64,000 nucleotides of DNA from Sphingosinicellaceae bacterium (GCA_019285715.1 CP079108.1:3797001-3861000), one strand, 5' to 3'; numbered from the stretch's first letter, positions 28,047-36,278 are shown. Notes: generated by a model not told the origin, from the letters alone. Numbers and translations: made by a program.

Positions 28047-28099
28047 TGGGACGCTGCTCCGCTTCGCCTACGGCTCCGCTCCACAGCGTCCCATCAACC
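28041..28099 (+). terminator. Strong hairpin at the transposase 3' end
   Basis: Sixteen-base perfect arms GGTTGATGGGACGCTG (28041-28056) and CAGCGTCCCATCAACC (28084-28099), with a GC-rich loop. The transposase stop codon lies inside the left arm. No U tract follows, so it may block read-through or act as an RNA structure rather than a classic intrinsic terminator. Being inside the IS, it would also reduce read-through into the 3' part of cydB, cydX and fnr. Confidence 0.65.
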
Positions 28100-28144
28100 G
28101 GGAATCGACCTCGCCTGGTGATCGGCGTAGGGGAACACTCTGGT

Positions 28145-28188
28145 GAGGCAACGGCATCACCGCTCGGGAACATCTTCTCGTGAGGCAA
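28145..28188 (-). repeat. Right terminal inverted repeat of the IS
   Basis: Contains GAGGCAA at 28145-28151 and 28182-28188, 30 nt apart, with CCGCTCGGGAACA between. It is the imperfect reverse complement of the left end. The right copy of the GGGCA duplication follows at 28192-28196. Confidence 0.7.
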
Positions 28189-28196
28189 CACGGGCA

Positions 28197-28318
28197 TCAT
28201 GCTGTTCGTCGTCGCGCTCTTCCTGCCGATCGTGATCGGCTACACCAGCTGGGCATTCCACATCATGTGGGGCCGGGTGACCACCGACGACGTCGCCACC
28301 AACCCCGACTTCTACTAA
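28197..28318 (+). pseudogene. cydB: cydB 3' part
   Basis: Orphaned last segment of subunit II: IMLFVVALFLPIVIGYTSWAFHIMW then GRVTTDDVATNPDFY and TAA. It supplies the final transmembrane helix and the usual basic/acidic tail of CydB. An ATG at 28199 could start a short peptide, but no ribosome site is obvious. The segment is undecayed, so the insertion is probably recent. Confidence 0.9.
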
Positions 28319-28332
28319 GCGGAGAGCCTGTC

Positions 28333-28440
28333 ATGTGGTATTTCACCTGGGTGCTCGGCCTCGGGCTGGCGGTCGGCTTCGGCATCCTCAACAGCATCTG
28401 GCACGAGTTCCATCTCCCCGACGACAGCGGCGCGGACTAA
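28333..28440 (+). CDS. cydX: Cytochrome bd small subunit CydX
   Basis: 35-residue single-helix protein MWYFTWVLGLGLAVGFGILN..., the characteristic CydX/YbgT form in which the peptide stabilises the heme b595/d site of CydAB. GGAGAG lies just upstream, 12 nt before the ATG. It sits 14 nt after the cydB 3' end, completing the cydABX order, but is now separated from the cydA promoter by the insertion sequence. Confidence 0.9.
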   Translation: MWYFTWVLGLGLAVGFGILNSIWHEFHLPDDSGAD

Positions 28441-28487
28441 GTATATTCGCGGATGCCGGGGACGTGACGGCGACGATATGAAGGGAC

Positions 28488-29201
28488 ATGGTGCAAGCGA
28501 GTCAGACCTGCGGCGATTGCACAGTCCGGCACCGAGCGCTGTGCAGCAGCCTCGACGACGCCGAGTTGTCGGCGCTCGAGGCCATCGGCCGGCGGCGGCG
28601 CCTGCAGCGCGGCGAGGCGCTGATCTGGGCCGGCGACGAAAGCATCGTCTGCGCCAATTTGCTGACCGGTGTCCTCAAGATCAGCGGCTCGACCGGCGAC
28701 GGCCGTGAGCAGATCGTCGGACTGCTCTACCCGGCCGAATTCGTCGGCCGCCCGTACAGCGACGTCGCCGACTTCACGATCACGGCAGCGACCGAGGTCG
28801 AGCTCTGCGTGTTTCCGCGGGGTGCCTTCGAGCGCGTCCTCGCCTCGAATGGCGGGATGGAGCGCCTGCTCCTGCGCCGCACCCTGGCCGCGCTCGACCA
28901 CGCCCGCGCCCGCACCGTCATGCTCGGGCGGATGTCGGCGACCGAGAAGATCGCCAGCTTCCTGATCGAGATCGCCGAGCACGTGGCCGATGGCGGCTGG
29001 CAGCGGCGCAGCGGCAGCGGCGTCACCTTCGACCTGCCGCTCAGTCGCGGCGAGATGGCCGACGTGCTCGGCCTGACCATCGAGACCGTAAGCCGCCAGA
29101 TGACCCGGCTCAAACTGTCGGGGCTGATCGAACTCCCCGGCGGACGCACGGTGACGATTGCCGACGTTGGCGCGCTCGCGGCACACGCCGAAGCCGCCTA
29201 G
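28488..29201 (+). CDS. fnr: FNR-type Crp-family regulator
   Basis: 237-residue transcription factor with an N-terminal cysteine cluster (Cys8, Cys11, Cys19 in TCGDCTVRHRALCSSL) and a further Cys in VELCVFPRG, consistent with an oxygen-labile 4Fe-4S cluster. A cyclic-nucleotide-binding-like domain is followed by a helix-turn-helix with LTIETVSRQMTRL, whose E--SR residues specify TTGA-N6-TCAA half sites. The box at 23733 in the cyd promoter fits. It is 47 nt after cydX and may be co-transcribed. FnrL or FixK are alternative names; the Cys cluster favours an FNR type. Confidence 0.88.
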   Translation: MVQASQTCGDCTVRHRALCSSLDDAELSALEAIGRRRRLQRGEALIWAGDESIVCANLLTGVLKISGSTGDGREQIVGLLYPAEFVGRPYSDVADFTITAATEVELCVFPRGAFERVLASNGGMERLLLRRTLAALDHARARTVMLGRMSATEKIASFLIEIAEHVADGGWQRRSGSGVTFDLPLSRGEMADVLGLTIETVSRQMTRLKLSGLIELPGGRTVTIADVGALAAHAEAA

Positions 29202-29743
29202 CGGCGCGCACCACACAGGCAGTCGACCAGCATGTCGCGCGCCGTTGTCGTCAGGCGCAGCCGTCCGAGTTTGAGGATCGCCAGTTCCTCGAAGACGAGC
29301 GCATCGCGGCAACCCTCGAAGAAGCTGCGGAGCATGTAGCCGATCGTCTCGGGCGACGGTGGGCAGGCATCGTTGCGATCACCGCACAACGCCGCCACGA
29401 CGTCGCTCGCATGGTCGCTGCACACGGCATGGCGGTCGGCAACCTCACGGAGCAGCGTGCGGTCGAGCCGAGCGGCGCGGCCGCTCTCGAAGTTGCCGCG
29501 CAGGAAATCGCGGTCGCCGGCGAAATCGACCCTCAGCCTGCTACCGAGTTCTCGGCCCAATGCTGAGACTATCCCGGCGGGCGGCCGCGCCGGCAGGACA
29601 TCCGCGCACGCCTCGAGCCGATCGCAGAGGCCCCTCAGCCGGCGGTGGCGGACGACCAGCCGGGCAACATCGAGCTCGGCGATGACGTGCCAGCCGAAGC
29701 TTCCCGCTCCGACGCTTTCGGACAGGCTGTCGCCGACCGGCAT
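29198..29743 (-). CDS. Hypothetical protein, downstream of ompW
   Basis: 181-residue product I do not recognise. It is helical in appearance, with His and Cys scattered in helices (GWHVIAELDVARLVVRHRRLRGLCDRL, DRHAVCSDHASDVV) and a C-terminal FFEGCRDALVFEELAILKLGRLRL. It begins 6 nt after the OmpW stop in the same direction, so it is probably co-transcribed with ompW. A four-helix metal-binding protein such as a hemerythrin-like domain is a thought, not a call. Its end overlaps the fnr stop on the other strand by 4 nt. Confidence 0.55.
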   Translation of the reverse strand: MPVGDSLSESVGAGSFGWHVIAELDVARLVVRHRRLRGLCDRLEACADVLPARPPAGIVSALGRELGSRLRVDFAGDRDFLRGNFESGRAARLDRTLLREVADRHAVCSDHASDVVAALCGDRNDACPPSPETIGYMLRSFFEGCRDALVFEELAILKLGRLRLTTTARDMLVDCLCGARR

Positions 29744-29749
29744 CGCAGG

Positions 29750-30403
29750 TCAGAAGCGCATGCCGAGGCCGACCCCGACGACGATCGGGTCGAGGTTGAC
29801 CCGGACCCGGTTGACCGTCGCGCCGCTGGTCAGCCGCGCCGTCGTGTCGATGTCGATGTACTTTATGTCGAAGTTGGCGAACACTCGCTTGGTTATGTCG
29901 ACGTCGAAGCCGGCCTGCACCGCGTAGCCGAAGCTGTCGGACAGATGGACATTGGTCGGGCCAACCGCGGCCTTCAGCCCGTCGGTCGCCTTCGAATTGT
30001 AGAAGACCGTGTAGTTGACGCCGGCACCGACATAGGGCCGCAGCTTGCCCTGCGGCAGGAAGTGATACTGCAGCGTCAGCGTCGGTGGCAGCACCCAGGT
30101 GCCGGCGAGATCGCCGACACTCGCCAGGCTGTCCCGCCCGGAAACATGGTGCTTGGTCGTCGCGAGGATCAGCTCGGCACCGATGTGGTTGGTCGCCATG
30201 TAGGTAAAGTCGACTTCGGGCGCGAAGCTCTTGTCGACGCCGACCCGCGAGCCCGGAAAGCTTGGCGCGACCGGCCCCGACTTGTCCTGCGGGTCGACCA
30301 TCAGCGCGCGCAACCGGATCAGCCAATCGCCCTGCTCGGCCTGCGCCGGGCCGGCGGCAATGGCAGCCGCGAGCAGCGCCGCGGCGGAAATATAGGTGCG
30401 CAT
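29750..30403 (-). CDS. ompW: OmpW-family outer-membrane protein
   Basis: 217-residue small beta-barrel. A signal peptide (MRTYISAAALLAAAIAAGPAQA) precedes alternating strands; FTYMATNHIGAELI, LQYHFLPQGKLRPYVGAGVNYTVFY and the terminal VGVGLGMRF are typical of OmpW/AlkL. AGGAGG lies 8 nt before the start. OmpW proteins form hydrophobic channels and are often FNR-controlled; an imperfect FNR-like dyad sits about 55 nt upstream. Position beside fnr supports a low-oxygen link. Confidence 0.9.
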   Translation of the reverse strand: MRTYISAAALLAAAIAAGPAQAEQGDWLIRLRALMVDPQDKSGPVAPSFPGSRVGVDKSFAPEVDFTYMATNHIGAELILATTKHHVSGRDSLASVGDLAGTWVLPPTLTLQYHFLPQGKLRPYVGAGVNYTVFYNSKATDGLKAAVGPTNVHLSDSFGYAVQAGFDVDITKRVFANFDIKYIDIDTTARLTSGATVNRVRVNLDPIVVGVGLGMRF

Positions 30404-30455
30404 GCGATCGGCCTCCTGAAAGAAGGAGCGATAATTTACGCCGGTCTCGAGCGCA

Positions 30456-30469
30456 TTGATCCAGCGCAA
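30456..30469 (-). promoter_or_regulatory. Weak FNR-like dyad upstream of ompW
   Basis: TTGCG-CTGG-ATCAA on the ompW strand matches 8 of 10 positions of the TTGAT-N4-ATCAA consensus. It is about 53 nt upstream of the ompW ATG. The mismatch in one half makes this a weak candidate; the known FNR control of ompW in other bacteria is the reason to list it. Confidence 0.35.
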
Positions 30470-30694
30470 CGGTCGCCCTGCAGGCTCCGCAGTCTTGGAC
30501 CGGGGAAGAAATGGCCCGATGCTGGCGTCCCCGGCCTCACGTTCGGCTGGCAGCGACCCGGAAGCCGTACGAAGTGGCGGTTTCGCACCGCCGCATCAAC
30601 ACTTCGCGCTTTGTCGCAGCTGTCGTGCCGAGCCCTTCCCATCGCGGAACCCTCCAATTACAGGATTGCCGCGTCGGCTTGACGACCAGGAACC

Positions 30695-31075
30695 GTGGCG
30701 GTGCAGCCTCCCGAAATCTTCCATGTCGGCACGGCTGCAAGTCCGGTGCTGCTCATCGACGAGATCAGCGGGCAGGTCGACGCGGTCCGTGACATGGCGG
30801 CGGCGCTGGCGCCCTTCCCGCCGGCACGCGGCAACGCCTATCCCGGCATGCGGCGCCATATCACCGACAGTGACGGTGCTGCAGCCGCCTATGCGCGACG
30901 GACTCTCGGAGCCGCTGTCGGTGCGATCAACGCGGCATTCGGCTTCGACGGCTTCGATCTCCTCGATGCGAGTTTCTCGATCGTGACGGCAGCGCCAGCC
31001 AATCTCGCGGGCGACATCCCGTCCAGGGCGGCGACGACTTGCGCGGCGAGTGCGGACCCCGTGCCGATGCGCTAG
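30695..31075 (+). CDS. Short protein resembling the N half of DUF6445/2OG-oxygenase-like proteins
   Basis: 126-residue product. VLLIDEISGQVDAVRDMAAALAPF, a YPGMR motif and GFDLLDASFSIVT look like the N-terminal half of the DUF6445 family seen near TonB receptors and tryptophan halogenases in sphingomonads. The family's later His/Asp metal region is absent: the frame continues as a low-complexity Ala/Ser tail to the stop. It is therefore probably truncated or frameshifted, but I could not find the missing half in another frame. GTG at 30695 or 30701 is the start. Confidence 0.45.
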   Translation: MAVQPPEIFHVGTAASPVLLIDEISGQVDAVRDMAAALAPFPPARGNAYPGMRRHITDSDGAAAAYARRTLGAAVGAINAAFGFDGFDLLDASFSIVTAAPANLAGDIPSRAATTCAASADPVPMR

Positions 31076-31130
31076 AGACGATTCTTCAGGGTTGCCCGGA
31101 CGGCCGGTTCCCGATGGCAGGACTGACGCA

Positions 31131-32402
31131 ATGACCAACCCCGCAGCGCACCGGACCCGCCGCGTGCTCACCGCCAGCCTGGTCGGTACGGCCGTCGAAT
31201 TCTACGATTTCTACATCTACGCTACAGCGGCGAGCCTCGTCTTCGGACCCTTGTTCTTCCCCGCGTCCTCGCCCTCGGCGCAGCTGCTCGCGGCCTACGC
31301 CAGCTTCGGCCTGGCCTTCATCGCTCGCCCCGTCGGCGCAGCGTTGTTCGGCCACTTTGGCGACCGGGTCGGCCGCAAGTCGACGCTGGTGACTTCGCTG
31401 CTGCTGATGGGCGGGTCGACGACGGCGATCGCTTTCCTGCCCACCTACGCCGCCGTCGGCTGGGTTGCGCCGGCGCTGCTGTGCTTGCTGCGGGTCGGAC
31501 AGGGCCTTGGTCTCGGCGGCGAATGGGGCGGCGCGGCCCTGCTCGCGGTGGAGAACGCACCGCCCGGGTGGAGCGGGCGCTTCGGCATGGTCCCCCAGCT
31601 CGGCGCTCCGGTCGGGTTCCTGCTGGCGAATGGCCTGTTCCTGCTGCTGGGGCTCGCGCTGACGCCTGAGCAGTTCCACGATTGGGGATGGCGGCTGCCG
31701 TTCCTGGCCAGCGCCCTGTTGGTTGCCGTCGGATTATGGGTGCGGCTCAAGCTGACCGAGACTCCGGTGTTCGCCGAGGTCGTTGCCATGGGCGCGACGG
31801 AGCGAGCTCCCCTGACGGCGGTGCTCGGCAAGCATCTCGCGCCGGCGCTGGCCGGGACCTTCAGCGTGATCGCATGCTTTGCGCTCTACTACATCGCGAC
31901 GGCCTTCGCGCTCGGCTACGGCACCACGACGCTCGGCTATACGCGATCGGACTTCCTGCTCGTGCAGCTTGGCGCGATCCTGTTCATGGCCGTCGGGATC
32001 GTCGCCGCCGGAGTTCTGTCGGACCGGTTCACGCCTGGCGCCGTCCTGCTCGGCGGCTGCATCGCTACGATCGTCGTCGGCCTGCTCCTGCCGCTGATGC
32101 TGGAAAATGGCGCGCTCCTGGTCGTCTTCGCATTCCTGTCGCTGGCGCTGCTGGCGATGGGCTTCGTCTATGGCCCCCTCGGCGCGTGGCTGCCGAGCCT
32201 GTTTCCGCCGGCGGTTCGCTACACCGGGGTCTCGATCGCGTTCAACGTCGGCGGCGTCATCGGCGGCGCGCTGACGCCGTTTGCAGCACAAGCCATGGCC
32301 GACCGCTACGGCCTTCCTGCCGTCGGCTGGTACCTGTCCGCCGCCGCCGGTGTCAGTTTCGTCGCGTTGCTGCTGGCACGGCGGCACGACCGGGAGCATT
32401 GA
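31131..32402 (+). CDS. MHS-family (MFS) metabolite:H+ symporter
   Basis: 423-residue inner-membrane transporter with about 12 helices. The start VGTAVEFYDFYIYATAASLVFGPLFF and GHFGDRVGRKSTL are hallmarks of the metabolite:H+ symporter branch (ProP, ShiA, KgtP relatives); GGEWGGAALLAVE follows in helix 4-5. Its substrate is not predictable, but this branch takes up carboxylates, betaines or shikimate. The ATG at 31131 begins right before the conserved region. Upstream sits the short DUF6445-like gene, downstream the hydrolase-OsmC fusion. Confidence 0.88.
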   Translation: MTNPAAHRTRRVLTASLVGTAVEFYDFYIYATAASLVFGPLFFPASSPSAQLLAAYASFGLAFIARPVGAALFGHFGDRVGRKSTLVTSLLLMGGSTTAIAFLPTYAAVGWVAPALLCLLRVGQGLGLGGEWGGAALLAVENAPPGWSGRFGMVPQLGAPVGFLLANGLFLLLGLALTPEQFHDWGWRLPFLASALLVAVGLWVRLKLTETPVFAEVVAMGATERAPLTAVLGKHLAPALAGTFSVIACFALYYIATAFALGYGTTTLGYTRSDFLLVQLGAILFMAVGIVAAGVLSDRFTPGAVLLGGCIATIVVGLLLPLMLENGALLVVFAFLSLALLAMGFVYGPLGAWLPSLFPPAVRYTGVSIAFNVGGVIGGALTPFAAQAMADRYGLPAVGWYLSAAAGVSFVALLLARRHDREH

Positions 32403-32447
32403 GTTCGCCCAGCCGCGGCGCACTTTTTGCCAACTAAAGGAGGCTCG

Positions 32448-33653
32448 ATGCCAACGCGTCCGTTCGCCTTTGCCAATGCCGCGGGCCAGCAACTTGCCGG
32501 GCGGCTTGAGCTGCCGGTCGGGCCGCCCCATGCCTGGGCGCTGCTTGCGCACTGCTTCACCTGCGGGAAGGACAATCTCGCCGCGGTGCGGATCGCGCGA
32601 CGGCTGGCCGGGGCCGGCATCGGCGTGCTGCGCTTCGACTTCACCGGGCTGGGGCAGAGCGAGGGCGACTTCGCAGCGACCAATTTCAGCCTCAACGTCG
32701 CCGACCTGGTCGCGGCGGCGGCGGCGATGACCGCCGCGAACATGCCGCCGACACTGCTGATCGGCCACAGCCTCGGCGGTGCGGCGGTGCTGTCAGCGGC
32801 CGGGGCGCTGCCGGATATCCTAGCCGTCGTGACGATCGCCGCACCCTTCGATGTCGCGCATGTGCTCAAGCAGATTTCGCCCGAAGCGCTGGCCGAGGTC
32901 GAGCGCGACGATAGTGCCGACGTCCGACTCGGCGGGCGGCCCTTCACCATCGGTCGGCAGTTCGTCGCCGATGTCCGGCAGCAGGACCAGCACGCGAAGA
33001 TCGCGGCGCTTCGGCGCCCGCTGCTGCTGCTCCACGCGCCCGGCGACCAAGTCGTCGGGATCGACAACGTCACGCAGATCTTCCTCGCTGCGCATCACCC
33101 GAAGAGTTTCGTGTCGCTCGACGGCGCCGATCACCTGCTTTCCAAGCCGCGCGACGCCGACTTCGTCGCCGACATCATTGCAGGCTGGTCCAGTCGCTAT
33201 CTGCCCGAGCCGATTGCGGGGGCACCGAGCGACTACGATGCCGAGGCCGAAGAGACCGGAATGGGCAAGTTCCAGCTGGCGGTGCGCGCCGGCCAGGCCG
33301 CCTTCATCGCCGATGAACCTGTCAGCGTCGGCGGCCTCGGTTCGGGACCGTCGCCCTATGACCTGTTGTGCGCCGGGCTCGCCGCCTGCACGACGATGAC
33401 GTTGCGGCTGTACGCGGCCAACAAGGGCTGGCCGGTCGAACGCATCCGCACCGCCGTGGCGCACCGCAAGGAAACGGACGCGGTGCCGCCCGACGTCTTT
33501 ACCCGGCGGATCACCATCGAAGGCTCCATCGATGAGGAACAGCGCGCCAAGCTGGGCGGCGCGGCGGACCGCTGCCCGGCGCATCGGACACTGGAACAAG
33601 GCTCGCGCTTCGACGATGTCGAGGTGCGAATAGTGAGTGGAGAAACGCGATGA
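32448..33653 (+). CDS. Alpha/beta hydrolase fused to an OsmC-type domain
   Basis: 401-residue two-domain protein. Residues 1-255 form an alpha/beta hydrolase with nucleophile elbow GHSLGG, a later acid (HAPGDQVV) and His (GADHLL). Residues 270-401 form an OsmC/Ohr-like domain with the active Cys in LLCAGLAACTTMTLRLYA and a partner Cys in RCPAHRTL. This fusion is known in many Proteobacteria; the OsmC part would reduce organic hydroperoxides. AAAGGAGG lies 5 nt before the start. It overlaps the FrnE gene by ATGA, indicating a redox operon. Confidence 0.88.
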   Translation: MPTRPFAFANAAGQQLAGRLELPVGPPHAWALLAHCFTCGKDNLAAVRIARRLAGAGIGVLRFDFTGLGQSEGDFAATNFSLNVADLVAAAAAMTAANMPPTLLIGHSLGGAAVLSAAGALPDILAVVTIAAPFDVAHVLKQISPEALAEVERDDSADVRLGGRPFTIGRQFVADVRQQDQHAKIAALRRPLLLLHAPGDQVVGIDNVTQIFLAAHHPKSFVSLDGADHLLSKPRDADFVADIIAGWSSRYLPEPIAGAPSDYDAEAEETGMGKFQLAVRAGQAAFIADEPVSVGGLGSGPSPYDLLCAGLAACTTMTLRLYAANKGWPVERIRTAVAHRKETDAVPPDVFTRRITIEGSIDEEQRAKLGGAADRCPAHRTLEQGSRFDDVEVRIVSGETR

Positions 33654-34312
33654 GCACGCCAATGACGCCCACGCCCATGAAGATCGACTTCGTCTCGGAT
33701 GTGTCGTGCCCGTGGTGCATCATCGGATTGCGCGGTCTCGAGGAAGCGCTCGAGCGCAGCCGCGACGCGGTCGCTGCCGAGATCGTGTTCCGGCCGTTCG
33801 AGCTCAATCCGTCGATGCCGGCGGGTGGCCAGAATATCGGCGAGCATGTCGCGCAGAAATACGGCTCGACGCCCGCGCAATCGGCGAGCAACCGTCAGAT
33901 GATCGCCGAACGTGCCGCCGAACTGGGCTTCACCATGGCGATGACCAGTGACAGCCGGATCTACAACACGTTCGATGCGCATCGCCTGCTGCACTGGGCA
34001 GAGAGCGCCGGTCATCAGGCCGAACTCAAGCATGCGCTGTTCACCGCCAACTTCACCGAAGGCAAGGACCCCGGCGATCGCGACGTGCTGGTCGAAGCGG
34101 CGGAACGTGCCGGGCTCGACGGCGCCGCGGCTGCAGACGTGCTGTCGTCGGGACGCTATGCCGACGAGGTGCGGCGGGAGGCGGCCTTGTGGCGCGCGCG
34201 CGGTATCAACGCGGTGCCGGCGATCGTCATCAACGACAAGCACCTGATCTCCGGCGGCCAGCCGGTCGAGGTCTTCGAAGCAGCCCTCCGCCAGATCGCT
34301 GCCGAGGGCTGA
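33650..34312 (+). CDS. FrnE-like DsbA-family oxidoreductase
   Basis: 220-residue cytoplasmic thioredoxin-fold protein with a CPWC active site near the N terminus (SDVSCPWCIIG) and the cis-Pro region INAVPAIVIND. DAHRLLHWA and the long helical insert are typical of the FrnE/2-hydroxychromene isomerase-like branch. FrnE proteins in other bacteria protect against oxidative and metal stress. It is translationally coupled to the preceding peroxidase-like fusion, supporting a thiol-redox role. Confidence 0.87.
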   Translation: MSTPMTPTPMKIDFVSDVSCPWCIIGLRGLEEALERSRDAVAAEIVFRPFELNPSMPAGGQNIGEHVAQKYGSTPAQSASNRQMIAERAAELGFTMAMTSDSRIYNTFDAHRLLHWAESAGHQAELKHALFTANFTEGKDPGDRDVLVEAAERAGLDGAAAADVLSSGRYADEVRREAALWRARGINAVPAIVINDKHLISGGQPVEVFEAALRQIAAEG

Positions 34313-34372
34313 CGTCTCCGCTAGCGCCAACGGCAGGGCACGGTGTCGGTCTTGCCATCACGGGAGTCGACG

Positions 34373-34714
34373 ATGACCGACCAGATCAATCCCGCGGCCG
34401 AACCCTCCGGGACTGGCTGCGCGGAATGCCTGCAGGGCGGGGGCTGGTGGTTTCACCTGCGCCGATGCGCCGCCTGCGGCCATGTCGGCTGCTGCGATTC
34501 CTCGCCGGGCCAGCATGCGACCGCACACTTCCGGCAGACGGGACACGCGGTGATACAGTCGTTCGAACCCGGCGAGGACTGGTTCTGGGATTACCGTGAG
34601 GATAGCGAAGTTCGGGGACACGCACTGGCACCGCCGACCAGTCACCCGCTCGACCAACCCACGCCGGGGCCAAAGAATGCCGTCCCGAGCGACTGGATAG
34701 AGCGGCTATACTAG
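34373..34714 (+). CDS. UBP-type zinc finger protein
   Basis: 113-residue protein built around a ZnF-UBP fold: CAECLQGGGWWFHLRRCAACGHVGCCDSSPGQHATAHFRQTGHAV has the Cys/His ligand series of the ubiquitin-hydrolase zinc finger. Bacterial versions of this small protein are common in Proteobacteria and Actinobacteria and their role is unsettled. GGGAG lies before the ATG. It follows the redox operon after 60 nt in the same direction. Confidence 0.85.
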   Translation: MTDQINPAAEPSGTGCAECLQGGGWWFHLRRCAACGHVGCCDSSPGQHATAHFRQTGHAVIQSFEPGEDWFWDYREDSEVRGHALAPPTSHPLDQPTPGPKNAVPSDWIERLY

Positions 34715-35567
34715 TCACGACCGAAAGTAACTTCAGCCAACACAGCGAACCTGTTGGCGTGCCGAGACACTGCATTGGTTGGCGATGTATCGCGACCCGA
34801 AGCTCGTCGATGCCGCCGTCGCCCGGCGAACCGTCTTCGACCTGTCTTGAAGATTTCACGGACTGAGAGCAGTTGGTCTGCGTCAAATCATCGCGGGAGC
34901 GCGTGTGTGTTAAGAAGATGCGACACCGGTGTCATTTGATAACCGAGGCCATCCCTTACTGGTCAGCCGTTCGGATATCGATAAAAGGTGATCTGTTGTT
35001 TCAGCGCGCGGTCGAGGTCATCCCGGTTGGGAGGCCGAGCCGCGTCGAAACGCTCTGCATCGCGCACCGGCCCGAAGGTCTGTGATTTACGATGACGTAT
35101 GTTCGTCAACGCCTGTTCCACTACGCGAATAAAGGTGACTCGATCAGCGATAGCGGTGGCCCGGTCCGCAAAGCGGTCCCGGCAACAGATCATCGCGAGC
35201 AGTCTGCTCGGTCGACCTGACGACTATAGCAATTGTACGAAGAAGTACAATTTAACTAAGTTCTACAAATCGTGATCCGGCTCGGATTGGGCGCGACAAA
35301 TAAAAACCGCAGCTGCATTTTTAGTAGTTAAATATTAACGGCGCCTCGTAATAACTGTCAAAATCGCAACGGGTATGAGGAGTTGAACGAGCTTTGACTG
35401 TTTCCACCTCTATGATGCTGTGATGTTGTTGTGGGGTTTAATCTGGCCATGACATGCCGGAGCAGTTTTCCGACATTACGATCGCGGCGTGATAACTTTC
35501 GTGGAGTTTATTGAATTATATCATAATAATTACAATCATTTGGGTCGCAATTTAAGTTAGGGGCTTT
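34715..35567 (+). other. Gene-poor stretch before the CtrA paralogue
   Basis: About 850 nt with no convincing gene. The first half is mixed-composition sequence with only short overlapping frames that lack family features. From about 35220 to 35567 the DNA becomes clearly AT-rich relative to its neighbours, with runs such as AAATATTAA and ATAATAATTA. One perfect inverted repeat lies at 35231. The rest may be promoter or leader sequence for the CtrA-type gene, or the remains of transferred DNA. Confidence 0.6.
35231..35252. promoter_or_regulatory. Inverted repeat AATTGTAC-N6-GTACAATT
   Basis: Perfect 8-bp arms with spacer GAAGAA at the edge of the AT-rich stretch, about 315 nt upstream of the CtrA-type gene. 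It could be an operator for a dimeric regulator. No family match is claimed. Confidence 0.4.
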
Positions 35568-36278
35568 ATGCGTATCTTGATTATCGAAGACGACCAATTA
35601 ATGGCCAGGTCTATCGAGCTCATGCTCGGTGGCTCCGGCCTAGAGCATGAAACCGCGTCAACAGGCGAGGATGGCATCGAGCTGGCACGGCTCTATGACT
35701 ATGACGCGATCCTGCTCGACCTTACTTTGCCCGATGTTCATGGCTACGAGGTGCTTCGGCGTCTCCGCATTGCCCGTGTCGGTACGCCAGTCATAATACT
35801 GACCGGCAACACTCAGACTGAAACAAAGATTTCCGGCTTCGACCTGGGCGCGGATGACTATGTCACCAAGCCTTTCCAGCGCGCAGAACTGCTGGCCCGG
35901 GTGCATGCGCTGATCCGGAGGTCAAAGGGTCATCCCCGGTCAATCGTGACGACCGGCCTCCTTGCCGTCGACCTGGCCGCGCGCACTGTCGAGGTCAACG
36001 GACGACGGGTTCATCTGACCGGCAAGGAATATGCGATCCTGGAGATGTTGTCGCTCCGCAAGGGCATGACCTTGACCAAGGAAATGTTCCTCACCCATCT
36101 CTATGGCGGCCGTGACGAACCCGAGCTCAAGATCATCGACGTCTTCATCTGCAAGCTGCGGAAGAAGCTCTCGTTGGCCGGCACGGACTCTTCCGGGTAT
36201 ATCGAGACGGTGTGGGGCCGCGGCTACGCACTCCGTGACCCTGAGGCCAAGCTCGAGCCACAAACGCAGGCGGCGTAG
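35568..36278 (+). CDS. CtrA-type response regulator (paralogue)
   Basis: 236-residue OmpR/PhoB-type regulator very close to CtrA: phospho-acceptor Asp51 in LLDLTLPD, the KPF receiver Lys, and an almost unchanged DNA-binding part ([51 protein letters not shown]). The receiver half is more diverged than usual ([28 protein letters not shown]), and the gene sits alone after an AT-rich stretch. This suggests a second CtrA-like regulator that could read CtrA sites under different input, rather than the essential copy. Its own upstream lacks a clear TTAA-N7-TTAA box. Confidence 0.85.
   Translation: MRILIIEDDQLMARSIELMLGGSGLEHETASTGEDGIELARLYDYDAILLDLTLPDVHGYEVLRRLRIARVGTPVIILTGNTQTETKISGFDLGADDYVTKPFQRAELLARVHALIRRSKGHPRSIVTTGLLAVDLAARTVEVNGRRVHLTGKEYAILEMLSLRKGMTLTKEMFLTHLYGGRDEPELKIIDVFICKLRKKLSLAGTDSSGYIETVWGRGYALRDPEAKLEPQTQAA

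Larger units (their letters stand above)
26417..28191 (+). mobile_element. Insertion sequence (about 1.78 kb) inside cydB
   Basis: Single-transposase insertion sequence. Ends are imperfect inverted repeats of about 42-44 bp, each carrying two copies of TTGCCTC: at 26421 and 26456 on the left, and as GAGGCAA at 28145 and 28182 on the right. Between the copies both ends share a TCCCG...GCGG core. The element encodes one integrase-core transposase and ends with a strong hairpin. Exact outermost bases are uncertain by 1-2 nt. I could not assign an IS family name from sequence alone. Confidence 0.88.

Noticed and set aside
34963-35193. 76-codon frame in the gene-poor stretch
   Set aside because: No ribosome site, no family resemblance, and composition like neighbouring non-coding sequence.
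35300-35567. CtrA binding box upstream of the CtrA paralogue
   Set aside because: TTAA motifs occur but none with the N7 spacing (TTAA-ATA-TTAA has only three).
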